64,000 nucleotides of DNA from an uncultured Roseburia sp. (GTDB taxonomy: Bacteria > Bacillota > Clostridia > Lachnospirales > Lachnospiraceae). Shown here in pieces: positions 46,730 to 54,821 of the stretch (positions are counted from its first letter, which is position 1; every line of letters starts with the position of its first letter). The DNA is taken from positions 1 through 64,000 of the forward strand of contig CALWHT010000036.1 of assembly GCA_944380515.1 (NCBI GenBank), given 5' to 3'. The notes beneath the pieces are model-generated. The model was not told where the DNA came from, searched no databases, and saw only the letters and a list, made by a program, of their open reading frames with translations. The translations under genes were made by a program, and so were the position numbers.

Positions 46730-47503
46730 ATGCGGGATTACGATTTTAAAACACAGCCGTCCCTGCTGATTCAGGGAGCAATGGATACGGAAACGGCATA
46801 TCTGGCAGAAAAGCTTACGGAGCATGAACAGATTCATATCGGTATTTACTCTTTTCATACCGGGTTCCTCGGGGAAGAACCGGTGGTGCTTTCCAGGACA
46901 TTTCAGGGTATGACGAACGCGGCGGCGGCCACGAGCCTTGCGCTGGTACATTTTTCCCCCTGGGCGGTGATCAATCAGGGGATTGGCGGCGGCCATGACA
47001 AACGGTTTCACCGTGGAGATATTGTGCTTGGGGAGAAGGTAGTTCCAATCGGGGCACAGATACGCGCCTTTTCTCCCGAGGGGACGGGAATTGACGGGAC
47101 GGCGTTTGAGCCGCTGCCAATCGAGATTTTTAACACCAAAAAGGGTGCGGTGGAAAAGGTGTGTGACTTTCCCTGCGACGAGGCGCTGCTCTGCGCCGCG
47201 GAGCGCGTGACGGCAGGCGTTCGGGCCGCGCGGGGTGTGATTGGCTCGGGGGACGAATGGAACAACCAGCTCGACCGGATTGCGCTGCTGCGGGAGCGCT
47301 TCGGCACGGCGGTGGAGGATATGGAGTCGGCGGCCCCGGCGCAGTTATGTTTTTCTTATGGGATTCCGTTCATCGGGATTCGTATTCTGTCAAATTCCAT
47401 TGTAAACGGAGAGGAATTTGACGAATCCGTGGGTATTGAGGGGCAGAAATTCATCCTTCTGTATGTCGAGGAGCTTTCACGCATGAGGAAGCTCGAAAAA
47501 TAA
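46730..47503 (+). CDS. MTA/SAH nucleosidase-like protein with Asn at the catalytic Asp site
   Basis: A 257-residue member of the nucleoside phosphorylase fold. It keeps the N-terminal GAMDTE (glutamate that activates water in MtnN) and VEDMESAA (ribose-binding Met-Glu). The general-acid region reads RILSNSIVN where classical enzymes have ISD, so Asp is replaced by Asn. Divergence from luxS points to removal of adenine from S-adenosylhomocysteine, but Asn at this place is seen in 6-oxopurine-specific relatives, so another nucleoside is possible. The ATG at 46730 follows GGGAG by seven bases. The transporter gene starts 19 bases downstream. Confidence 0.8.
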   Translation: MRDYDFKTQPSLLIQGAMDTETAYLAEKLTEHEQIHIGIYSFHTGFLGEEPVVLSRTFQGMTNAAAATSLALVHFSPWAVINQGIGGGHDKRFHRGDIVLGEKVVPIGAQIRAFSPEGTGIDGTAFEPLPIEIFNTKKGAVEKVCDFPCDEALLCAAERVTAGVRAARGVIGSGDEWNNQLDRIALLRERFGTAVEDMESAAPAQLCFSYGIPFIGIRILSNSIVNGEEFDESVGIEGQKFILLYVEELSRMRKLEK

Positions 47504-47522
47504 TTTGAAAACGAGGAGTGAA

Positions 47523-49073
47523 ATGCGGATGAAAAGAAACAGAAAACAATGGCTGGCCGTTTTGTTTTTTACGGTGCTGCTTCTGGTGGGAGCGGTCAGA
47601 TGTGGAAACGCGGCGGAGGAAAGTACGTCGGAGGAGACGGCTTCCACGGAACAGAGTGTCGCTTCGGTGGAGGATATCCCCGGAAAGCGTGTCGGCGTGC
47701 AGCTCGGCACCACGGGAGATATTTATGTCAGTGATTATGAGAAGGACGGCTCCGGTACTGTTGTGGAGCGCTATAACAAGGGAGCCGATGCCATTCAGGC
47801 GTTAAAGCAGGGGAAAATCGACTGTGTGATTATCGATGAGCAGCCCGCGCTTAAGTTTGTGGAGCAGAACAGCGGTATTAAGGTACTCGAGGAAGAGTTC
47901 ACGCTGGAGGAGTATGCCTTTGTTGTGGCGAAGGGCAACGATGCGCTTTTGGAGCAGGTCAATACGGCTATTGCCGAGCTTAAGGCGGACGGCACCTTGG
48001 AGCAGATTGAGAAAAATTATGTCGGAGAGGAATCTGATATAGGAAAATACCCCTACGAAAAAAAGAATGTCAGCCGTGAAAACGGCACGCTGACGATTGG
48101 GACAAATGCGGAGTTTCCGCCCTATGAGAGCTATGAGAACGGGGAGATTGTCGGAATCGACATTGATATTATGCAGGCAATCTGTGATAAGCTCGGTATG
48201 GAGCTTGCGGTGGAGGATATGGCGTTTGATTCGATTATTTCCGCTGTCTCTACCGGGAAGGTGGATATCGGGGCGGCGGGCTTTACCGTCACCGAGGAGC
48301 GCAAAAAGAATGTTAATTTTTCCGATACCTACACGACCTCAAAGCAGGTGATTATTGTGCAGGATGAGACAGTTTCGGCGGAGAAAAACGGATTTGCGCA
48401 AAAGTTTTACGACAACTTTATTAAGGACAGCCGTTATCAGTACCTGGTGAAGGGACTCGGCAATACGCTGATTATTACGGTATTCGCGCTGCTGATCGGC
48501 GTGGTGCTCGGCTTTTTGATTGCGATTGTTCGCACGGGACATGACAGGAACGGCAGCTTTGCCGTGTTAAATGCCGTCTGCAGATTGTATCTTACCATTG
48601 TGCGCGGCACGCCGATTATGATACAGCTTTTGATCATTTACTACGTCATTTTCCAGAGCTTAAACACCGGAAAGCTGATTGTGGCGATCATCGCTTTCGG
48701 TTTGAACTCTGCCGCCTATGTGGCGGAAATCGTGCGCTCCGGAATCATGGCGGTTGACATCGGGCAGTTTGAAGCGGGGCGCAGCCTGGGGTTAAACTAC
48801 AGGCAGACGATGAGCTCGATTATTCTGCCGCAGGCAATCAAGAACATTCTTCCCGCGCTCTGCAATGAGTTTATCAGCCTGTTAAAGGAAACGTCCATCA
48901 GCGGCTATATCGGCCTTTTGGATTTGACGAAGGGCGGCGATATCATAAGGAGTGTTACCTTTGAGGCGTTTATGCCGTTGATTGCGGTTGCGCTGATTTA
49001 TCTGGTGATGGTGATGGGCCTAAGCAAGGCGGTCAATTTACTCGAAAGGCGGTTGAGAAACAATGAGCGATAA
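47523..49073 (+). CDS. Amino-acid ABC transporter binding domain/permease fusion with swapped lobe order
   Basis: A 516-residue fusion of a family 3 solute-binding domain and a HisM/GlnP-type permease. An N-terminal hydrophobic segment (residues 11-26) lacks a proper lipobox (GAVRC). The binding domain is in unusual order: lobe 2 and the C-terminal helix of lobe 1 come first (about 50-170; [25 protein letters not shown]), and the N-terminal part of lobe 1 comes second (about 188-282; [25 protein letters not shown]). The permease follows from about 305, with EAA loop [20 protein letters not shown]. Start choice rests on GAGGAG; the ATG at 47529 is equally possible. It overlaps the ATPase gene by 11 bases. 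Confidence 0.85.
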   Translation: MRMKRNRKQWLAVLFFTVLLLVGAVRCGNAAEESTSEETASTEQSVASVEDIPGKRVGVQLGTTGDIYVSDYEKDGSGTVVERYNKGADAIQALKQGKIDCVIIDEQPALKFVEQNSGIKVLEEEFTLEEYAFVVAKGNDALLEQVNTAIAELKADGTLEQIEKNYVGEESDIGKYPYEKKNVSRENGTLTIGTNAEFPPYESYENGEIVGIDIDIMQAICDKLGMELAVEDMAFDSIISAVSTGKVDIGAAGFTVTEERKKNVNFSDTYTTSKQVIIVQDETVSAEKNGFAQKFYDNFIKDSRYQYLVKGLGNTLIITVFALLIGVVLGFLIAIVRTGHDRNGSFAVLNAVCRLYLTIVRGTPIMIQLLIIYYVIFQSLNTGKLIVAIIAFGLNSAAYVAEIVRSGIMAVDIGQFEAGRSLGLNYRQTMSSIILPQAIKNILPALCNEFISLLKETSISGYIGLLDLTKGGDIIRSVTFEAFMPLIAVALIYLVMVMGLSKAVNLLERRLRNNER

Positions 49074-49803
49074 TCAGGTGATTCTGGAAGTGAAAAATCT
49101 GCGGAAATCCTTTGACGGGCATGAGGTGTTAAAGGGAATTTCCACCACGATTCGCAGGGGAGACGTGCTTGCCCTTATCGGACCGTCCGGCTGCGGAAAA
49201 TCCACGTTTCTGCGTTCCTTAAATCTGCTGGAGGTGCCAACGGAGGGGCATGTGCTGTTTGAGGGGACGGATATTACGGACAAAAGCGTAGATATCAACC
49301 ATATCCGGGAGAAAATCGGCATGGTGTTTCAGCAGTTTAATCTGTTCCCGAATATGACGGTCAGGGAAAATATCATGCTCGCCCCGGTGAAGCTCGGTAA
49401 GCTGACGAAGGATGAGGCGGCAAAACGGGCGGATGAGCTGCTTGCAAGAATCGGGCTTTCTGACAAGGCGGACGCTTATCCGGCCAGACTTTCCGGCGGG
49501 CAGAAGCAGAGAATCGCAATCGTGCGTGCGCTTGCGATGAATCCGGATATTATTTTATTTGATGAGCCGACCTCAGCGCTGGACCCCGAAATGGTGGGCG
49601 AGGTGCTCGGGGTGATGAAGGAGCTTGCGGAGGACGGCATGACCATGGTGGTGGTGACGCATGAGATGGGGTTTGCGAGAGAGGTGGCAAACCGTGTGAT
49701 GTTTATCAACGACGGCGTGATCCAGGAGGAAAACACGCCGAAGGAACTGTTTGCGAATCCCCAAAGCCCGCGCCTTCGGGAGTTTTTATCAAAGGTACTT
49801 TAG
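49063..49803 (+). CDS. Amino-acid ABC transporter ATPase, GlnQ/HisP type
   Basis: A 246-residue ATPase with Walker A GPSGCGKS, signature LSGGQKQR, Walker [15 protein letters not shown] and H-loop VTHEM. It energises the fused binding-protein/permease whose gene it overlaps. The family is specific for polar amino acids; the ligand is not evident, though proximity to the nucleosidase and luxS hints at a sulfur amino acid. Confidence 0.94.
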   Translation: MSDNQVILEVKNLRKSFDGHEVLKGISTTIRRGDVLALIGPSGCGKSTFLRSLNLLEVPTEGHVLFEGTDITDKSVDINHIREKIGMVFQQFNLFPNMTVRENIMLAPVKLGKLTKDEAAKRADELLARIGLSDKADAYPARLSGGQKQRIAIVRALAMNPDIILFDEPTSALDPEMVGEVLGVMKELAEDGMTMVVVTHEMGFAREVANRVMFINDGVIQEENTPKELFANPQSPRLREFLSKVL

Positions 49804-49811
49804 AAAATAAG

Positions 49812-49836
49812 CGGCGGGCAGTGCCCGCCGTTTATT
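49812..49836. terminator. Terminator between glnQ-like gene and the 60-residue gene
   Basis: CGGCGGGC and GCCCGCCG (49812-49819 and 49823-49830) form a perfect eight-base stem with loop AGT, followed by TTTATTA. On the minus strand it is followed by TTATTTTC, so it can serve both converging genes. Confidence 0.8.
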
Positions 49837-50017
49837 ACGGGAGCAGCCGGTTTACCAGGGCTTCCATATCTTCCCTGGATTTCGCGTCCCGCGCCCGGTT
49901 TAAAATTTCTTCTTTCTCGGCTTCCGTCAGACCGGAAAATTCTTTCATTGCGTTTACGTTTTGCGCCAGTGCCATGCCAAACCCGATTGGTACGGCGTCA
50001 TCGTTTAAATAGCTCAT
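49835..50017 (-). CDS. Small protein of unknown function, 60 residues
   Basis: A short protein starting MSYLNDDAVPIGFGMALAQN, with a helical, charged second half (LTEAEKEEILNRARDAKS). The ATG at 50017 follows GAGGG; a longer frame upstream lacks a ribosome binding site. I recognise no family name. It forms its own minus-strand unit, ending in the shared terminator. Confidence 0.65.
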   Translation of the reverse strand: MSYLNDDAVPIGFGMALAQNVNAMKEFSGLTEAEKEEILNRARDAKSREDMEALVNRLLP

Positions 50018-50063
50018 AGGTTTCCCTCTTTTCTTTCTGTCAGATTTCCTTACCAGTATACCC

Positions 50064-50097
50064 ATGTGCACGCATATTCATGCACGCATGCGCGTGT
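50064..50097. repeat. Alternating purine-pyrimidine tract with a direct repeat
   Basis: Purine and pyrimidine alternate across most of this tract, rich in CG and CA steps. TGCACGCAT occurs at 50067-50075 and again at 50081-50089. It sits between the divergent 60-residue gene and prmA. Confidence 0.6.
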
Positions 50098-50105
50098 AAT
50101 AAGTT

Positions 50106-50134
50106 TTGCCAAATCGCCGGTTATGTGTTAAGAT
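50106..50134 (+). promoter_or_regulatory. prmA operon promoter
   Basis: A -35 TTGCCA (50106-50111), 17 bases, and extended -10 TGTTAAGAT (-10 at 50129-50134), 35 bases before prmA. Confidence 0.7.
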
Positions 50135-50169
50135 GTCTAATAGCTATGTGCCCGAAATGGAGGAATTAT

Positions 50170-51192
50170 ATGAAATGGAATAAATATACGATAGAGACGA
50201 CCACCGCGGCGGAGGATTATGTGAGCGCCATGCTGATGGAGCTCGGTATTCAGGGGGTGGAGATTGAGGATAATATTCCGCTTTCGAAGGAAGACCAAGC
50301 GGAGATGTTTATTGATTTTCTGCCGGAGCTGCCGCCGGATGACGGAGTCGGCCGCGTGAGCTTTTATCTGGAGGACGGACAGGAGGATAGCGCTGCACTG
50401 TTAAAGCAGGTAAGGCTGGCACTAGAGGAACTGCGCGCTGCTGTGGATGTGGGAAGCGGGAAGATTACCTCAGAGCAGACGGAGGATTTGGATTGGGTCA
50501 ATAACTGGAAGCAGTTTTTTCACTCGTTTTCGATTGACGATATTTTTATCAAGCCGACCTGGGAGCCGCTTGCCGAGGAAGATAAGGACAAGATTCTCAT
50601 AGAAATTGACCCGGGCGTTTCCTTCGGGACCGGAAAGCACGAGACGACGCAGCTTTGTATCCGCCAGCTTTTAAAATACATCCGCGGAAACGCGGAGTAC
50701 ACGCCCGAAAACAGGGCGCCGAAGGTGCTGGACGTGGGCTGCGGCAGCGGAATCCTCTCGATTGTAGCCTTAAAGCTGGGAGCGTCCGCCGTGGTCGGTA
50801 CGGATTTGGATCCGGACTGTATGACCTCCACCCGTGAAAATATGGAGGTGAACCGTCTTGCCCCGGAGCTGGGGAGCTTTTATGTGGGCAACCTGATTGA
50901 CGATACCGCCCTCCAGGAAAAGGTGGGCACGGAGGAATTTGACATTGTGGTCGCAAATATTCTTGCGGACGTCATTATCCCGATGGCTCCCGTGATACCG
51001 GCGCGGTTAAAAAAAGGCGGTTATTTTATCACATCGGGAATCATTGATTTTAAGGAGCAGCAGGTAAAGGACGCGCTTTTGCAGGCGGGCTTTACCATTG
51101 TGGAAACCAACCGTCAGGGCGAGTGGGTCAATATCACCGCACGCAGGGATGGTGAAAGGCGGCATGGCTGCCGGAGTATAAAACGAGCGTAA
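50170..51192 (+). CDS. prmA: PrmA, ribosomal protein L11 methyltransferase
   Basis: A 340-residue SAM-dependent enzyme that trimethylates ribosomal protein L11. The N-terminal substrate-binding domain is followed by FGTGKHETTQLC, SAM motif I LDVGCGSGILSI and the family motif VANILADVI. The ATG at 50170 follows TGGAGGA with a five-base spacer, which is preferred to the frame opening at 50080. rsmE follows 11 bases downstream, as in many Firmicutes. Confidence 0.95.
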   Translation: MKWNKYTIETTTAAEDYVSAMLMELGIQGVEIEDNIPLSKEDQAEMFIDFLPELPPDDGVGRVSFYLEDGQEDSAALLKQVRLALEELRAAVDVGSGKITSEQTEDLDWVNNWKQFFHSFSIDDIFIKPTWEPLAEEDKDKILIEIDPGVSFGTGKHETTQLCIRQLLKYIRGNAEYTPENRAPKVLDVGCGSGILSIVALKLGASAVVGTDLDPDCMTSTRENMEVNRLAPELGSFYVGNLIDDTALQEKVGTEEFDIVVANILADVIIPMAPVIPARLKKGGYFITSGIIDFKEQQVKDALLQAGFTIVETNRQGEWVNITARRDGERRHGCRSIKRA

Positions 51193-51203
51193 GGTGGGAA
51201 AGC

Positions 51204-51962
51204 ATGTATCAGTTTTTTGTGGAGGACGCCGCATTGACCGGGACATCGGCGCTGATTGAGGGCGGCGATGTGAACCATATCAAAAATGTGCTGCGCATGA
51301 AGCCGGGGCAAATGATCCGCGTCAGCAGCAAAAGCGGCAGAAGCTGCCTGTGTAAAATCACGGAAATCACGGATTTGTTTGTGCGGGCGCTTCCGGTGGA
51401 ATTTGACGAGGATGGAACGGAGCTTTGCAGCCGCATTTATCTGTTTCAGGGACTGCCAAAGGGAGATAAGATGGAGCTGATCATCCAGAAGGCAGTGGAG
51501 CTTGGCGTTTATGAAATTATACCGGTCGCCATGAAAAACTGTGTTGTGAAGCTCGATGAAAAAAAAGCGGCGGCAAAGACGGCAAGGTGGCAGGCAATCG
51601 CGGAAAGCGCGGCAAAGCAGTCCAAGCGCAGCATCATTCCGGCGGTGCGCGGGCCGATGCGTTTTGCGGAGGCGGCGGCGTATGCCGGGGAACTTGACAA
51701 AAAGCTGGTGCCCTATGAGAACGAGCGGGGCATGGCGGCGACAAAAGCGGCGGTGGAGGGAATTTGCCCCGGGGAGTCCGTCGGTATTTTTATCGGGCCG
51801 GAGGGCGGTTTTGCGCCCGAGGAGATTGCGCGCGTGCAGGATGACATGCAGCTTATTTCCCTCGGAAAGCGCATCCTTCGGACGGAGACGGCAGGCATTG
51901 CGGCGCTGTCGATTCTGATGTATCATCTGGAGACGGCGCAGGAGAATGCAGTGCAGGAATAA
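51204..51962 (+). CDS. rsmE: RsmE, 16S rRNA m3U1498 methyltransferase
   Basis: A 252-residue SPOUT-class enzyme that methylates U1498 of 16S rRNA. The N-terminal PUA-like domain (residues 1-70) has NHIKNVLRMKPGQ. The SPOUT knot carries FIGPEGGFAPEEI and the C-terminal LGKRILRTETAGIAAL. It ends inside the ribosome binding site of the cysteine desulfurase gene, so the genes are coupled. Confidence 0.96.
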   Translation: MYQFFVEDAALTGTSALIEGGDVNHIKNVLRMKPGQMIRVSSKSGRSCLCKITEITDLFVRALPVEFDEDGTELCSRIYLFQGLPKGDKMELIIQKAVELGVYEIIPVAMKNCVVKLDEKKAAAKTARWQAIAESAAKQSKRSIIPAVRGPMRFAEAAAYAGELDKKLVPYENERGMAATKAAVEGICPGESVGIFIGPEGGFAPEEIARVQDDMQLISLGKRILRTETAGIAALSILMYHLETAQENAVQE

Positions 51963-51972
51963 GGAGGAAGAC

Positions 51973-53127
51973 ATGCAGGCATATTTGGATAATTCAGCCA
52001 CGACCCGCTGCAGCGAGCGGGCAAAGGATTTGATGGTAAAGCTTTTGATGGAAGATTACGGAAATCCTTCCTCTCTTCACACAATGGGCGTGACTGCGGA
52101 AAATTATATAAAAGAAGCCAAAAAGAGAATTGCGGCAACCTTAAAGGCGGACGAAAAGGAGATTCTTTTTACCTCGGGCGGGACGGAGTCCAATAATATG
52201 GCGCTGATCGGAGCGGCGCTCGCAAATAAAAGGGCGGGGAACCATATCATTACCACCTCGATTGAGCACCCCTCCGTCTCGGCAGCGGCGGCGTATCTGG
52301 AAGAGCTTGGTTTTCGGGTGACGTATCTTTCCGTGGATTCGGACGGTGTCATTTCATTGGACGAATTAAAGGAAGCCGTATGCAGCGAGACGATTCTTGT
52401 TTCCCTGATGATGGTCAACAATGAAATCGGCGCGGTCGAGCCGATTGCCGAGGCGGCGAAAATCATCAAAGCCCGGAATCCCAATACGCTTCTGCATGTG
52501 GACGCGATTCAGGCGTACGGCAAATACCGCATTTATCCGAAAAAGCTGGGCGTAGATTTGCTTTCGGTGAGCGGACATAAAATTCACGCGCCGAAGGGAA
52601 CCGGTTTTTTGTATATTAAGGACAAAACAAAAATAAAGCCTCTGATATACGGGGGCGGACAGCAGAAGGGCATGCGCTCCGGAACGGAGAACGTGCCGGG
52701 CGCGGCGGCGCTCGGAGAGGCCGCGATGGAGATTTATGAAGATTTCGATGAGAAAATAGAGCGTCTCTACTGTCTTAAGGAGCGTTTTATCGAAGGTGTT
52801 ACGCAGATTGAGGGGGTGCGCGTCAACGGAAAAACAGGACGTGATTCCGCACCTCAGATTGTCAGTGTCAGCGTGGAGGGAGTACGCAGCGAGGTATTGC
52901 TCCATGCGCTGGAGGAAAAGGAAATTTATGTTTCGGCGGGGAGCGCCTGCTCATCAAACAAGCCTGCACCCAGCAAAACGCTGCAGGGAATCGGATTGAC
53001 GAAGGAACGGCTGGAATCTACGGTGCGGTTCAGCTTTTGTGTAAATACCACGGAGGAGGAAATCGACTACGCGGTGGAGCAGATGAAGGAAATAGTGCCG
53101 TTTTATCGGAGATTTATCCGTAAATAG
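51973..53127 (+). CDS. NifZ-type cysteine desulfurase
   Basis: A 384-residue PLP enzyme that takes sulfur from cysteine. The PLP lysine is K203 in SGHKIHAPKG, and the catalytic cysteine is C326 in SAGSACSSNK, both typical of NifS/IscS-class enzymes. The ATG at 51973 follows AAGGAGG, which overlaps the rsmE stop. Its position next to thiI matches the Bacillus NifZ-ThiI pair, so its main role is probably sulfur supply for 4-thiouridine in tRNA rather than iron-sulfur cluster assembly. Confidence 0.9.
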   Translation: MQAYLDNSATTRCSERAKDLMVKLLMEDYGNPSSLHTMGVTAENYIKEAKKRIAATLKADEKEILFTSGGTESNNMALIGAALANKRAGNHIITTSIEHPSVSAAAAYLEELGFRVTYLSVDSDGVISLDELKEAVCSETILVSLMMVNNEIGAVEPIAEAAKIIKARNPNTLLHVDAIQAYGKYRIYPKKLGVDLLSVSGHKIHAPKGTGFLYIKDKTKIKPLIYGGGQQKGMRSGTENVPGAAALGEAAMEIYEDFDEKIERLYCLKERFIEGVTQIEGVRVNGKTGRDSAPQIVSVSVEGVRSEVLLHALEEKEIYVSAGSACSSNKPAPSKTLQGIGLTKERLESTVRFSFCVNTTEEEIDYAVEQMKEIVPFYRRFIRK

Positions 53128-53154
53128 AGCCGTGGTTTCAATGGGAGGAAGAAT

Positions 53155-54336
53155 ATGTATAAGGCATTTTTGATAAAGTATGCGGAAATCGCAATCAAGG
53201 GAAAAAACAGGTATTTGTTTGAGGATGCCCTGGTCAGTCAGATGAAGCGGGCGCTTGGAAAGGTGGACGGAACGTTTAAAATCCGCAGGGAGCAGGGAAG
53301 AATCTATGTGGAGACCGAAGGGGAGTATGATTTTGACGAGGCGGTGGAGGCACTGCGCCATGTATTCGGCATCGTGGGGATTTGTCCGGTTGTCATTTTA
53401 AAGGATGAGGGCTTTGAACAGCTGCTTGACGAGGTAGTGCGTTATGTGGAAGCGGCTTATCCGGAGAAGAATTTTACGTTTAAGGTCAATGCCAGACGCG
53501 CCAGAAAAAATTACCCGCTGGAGTCGATGGAAATCAATGCGCGGGTCGGTGAGCGGCTTTTGGAGGCATTTCCGGAGCTTCGGGTGGACGTACACAGCCC
53601 GGACGTGATGGTAAATATTGAAATCCGCAATCAGATTAACCTCTATTCCACGGTAATCCCGGGACCGGGCGGAATGCCGGTCGGCACGAACGGAAAGGCG
53701 ATGCTGCTGCTCTCCGGCGGAATTGACAGTCCGGTGGCGGGCTATATGATTGCCAAGCGCGGAGTCGCGATTGACGCCACCTATTTCCATGCGCCGCCGT
53801 ATACATCGGAGCGCGCAAAGCAGAAGGTTGTGGATTTGGCAAAAATCGTGGCGAAATACGCAGGGCCCATCAATCTGCACGTTGTGAATTTTACGGACAT
53901 CCAGCTTTATATTTACGAGCAGTGCCCGCATGAGGAGCTGACGATTATCATGCGCCGCTACATGATGAAGCTGGCAGAGCATTTCGCAAAGGAAAACAAG
54001 TGCCTGGGACTGATTACCGGAGAGAGTATCGGGCAGGTTGCAAGCCAGACCATGCAGTCGCTTGCGGCGACCAACGAGGTCTGCACCATGCCGGTCTACC
54101 GTCCGCTGATTGGGTTTGACAAGCAGGAGATTGTTGAAATATCCGAAAAAATCGGTGCGTACGAGACGTCAATCCTGCCGTATGAGGACTGCTGTACGAT
54201 TTTTGTGGCAAAGCATCCCGTGACAAAGCCGAGCTTAAATGTCATTCACAACGATGAGAAAAAGCTGGCGGAGAAAATCGATGCGCTCATGCAGGAGGCG
54301 ATTGACACGGTGGAGGTTATCCATATCGAGGCATAG
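53155..54336 (+). CDS. thiI: ThiI, tRNA 4-thiouridine synthetase
   Basis: A 393-residue enzyme that makes 4-thiouridine at tRNA position 8. It has the ferredoxin-like and THUMP domains (about residues 1-165) and the PP-loop SGGIDSP for uridine adenylation. It ends after the PP-loop domain without a rhodanese domain, like the Bacillus enzyme, which receives sulfur directly from NifZ. The adjacent desulfurase supports this. Confidence 0.95.
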   Translation: MYKAFLIKYAEIAIKGKNRYLFEDALVSQMKRALGKVDGTFKIRREQGRIYVETEGEYDFDEAVEALRHVFGIVGICPVVILKDEGFEQLLDEVVRYVEAAYPEKNFTFKVNARRARKNYPLESMEINARVGERLLEAFPELRVDVHSPDVMVNIEIRNQINLYSTVIPGPGGMPVGTNGKAMLLLSGGIDSPVAGYMIAKRGVAIDATYFHAPPYTSERAKQKVVDLAKIVAKYAGPINLHVVNFTDIQLYIYEQCPHEELTIIMRRYMMKLAEHFAKENKCLGLITGESIGQVASQTMQSLAATNEVCTMPVYRPLIGFDKQEIVEISEKIGAYETSILPYEDCCTIFVAKHPVTKPSLNVIHNDEKKLAEKIDALMQEAIDTVEVIHIEA

Positions 54337-54365
54337 CAGGGCTTTTCCTGTGAAATAAAAATACG

Positions 54366-54399
54366 CAACAAAAAACCACAGGAGATACATCCTGTGGTT
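54366..54399 (-). terminator. Terminator of the HPr-like gene
   Basis: AACCACAGGA and TCCTGTGGTT (54374-54383 and 54390-54399) form a perfect 10-bp stem with a six-base loop. Read on the minus strand it is followed by TTTTTTGTTG, whereas the plus strand has no T-run. Confidence 0.85.
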
Positions 54400-54433
54400 C
54401 ATGCCCCGTATGTCAAGTATAAAGCTGTGCGGT

Positions 54434-54664
54434 TTAGATTAAGTACGGCTTTAAGGTTTCCATAATCTCGTCGATATTGCCCTCGGCATGAATTGCCAGA
54501 TCGATGGGTTTGGATAAATCCAGGCTGAAAATACCCATGATGGACTTTGCATCGATTACGTATCTGCCGGAGATTAAGTCGAAATCAAACTCGTACTGCG
54601 TGATAGCGTTTACGAATGATTTCACTTTGTCGATAGAATTTAAAGAAATCTGTACTGTTTTCAT
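54434..54664 (-). CDS. HPr-like protein lacking the phosphoacceptor histidine
   Basis: A 76-residue HPr-fold protein. The regulatory site AKSIMGIFSL is well preserved, with S41 corresponding to Ser46 of HPr. The GIHARPA active-site loop is absent; the matching region reads SIDKVKSF and has no histidine. Such a protein could not pass phosphate in the PTS but, like Crh, could be phosphorylated on serine by HPr kinase and act with CcpA. It stands alone with its own promoter, AAGGAGG site and terminator. Confidence 0.8.
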   Translation of the reverse strand: MKTVQISLNSIDKVKSFVNAITQYEFDFDLISGRYVIDAKSIMGIFSLDLSKPIDLAIHAEGNIDEIMETLKPYLI

Positions 54665-54706
54665 GTTGAAAAACCTCCTTAAGAATTAACTGTTCAAGTT
54701 ATCTTT

Positions 54707-54735
54707 ATAGTAATGGTTTTTTGTGGAAAAGTCAA
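54707..54735 (-). promoter_or_regulatory. Promoter of the HPr-like gene
   Basis: On the minus strand, -35 TTGACT (54735-54730) and -10 TACTAT (54712-54707) with a 17-base spacer, 42 bases before the gene. Confidence 0.75.
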
Positions 54736-54821
54736 CAAGTAAATGGAGGAAGCACGAAAGAATTCGAAAGCTTTCCGGACATCAGAAAAGAGCCGCAGCG
54801 GCGGCGGAATGGAGTGGAAGA

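Noticed and set aside
53155..54336. ThiI truncated for lack of a rhodanese domain
   Set aside because: Bacillus-type ThiI naturally lacks it, and the partner desulfurase is adjacent.
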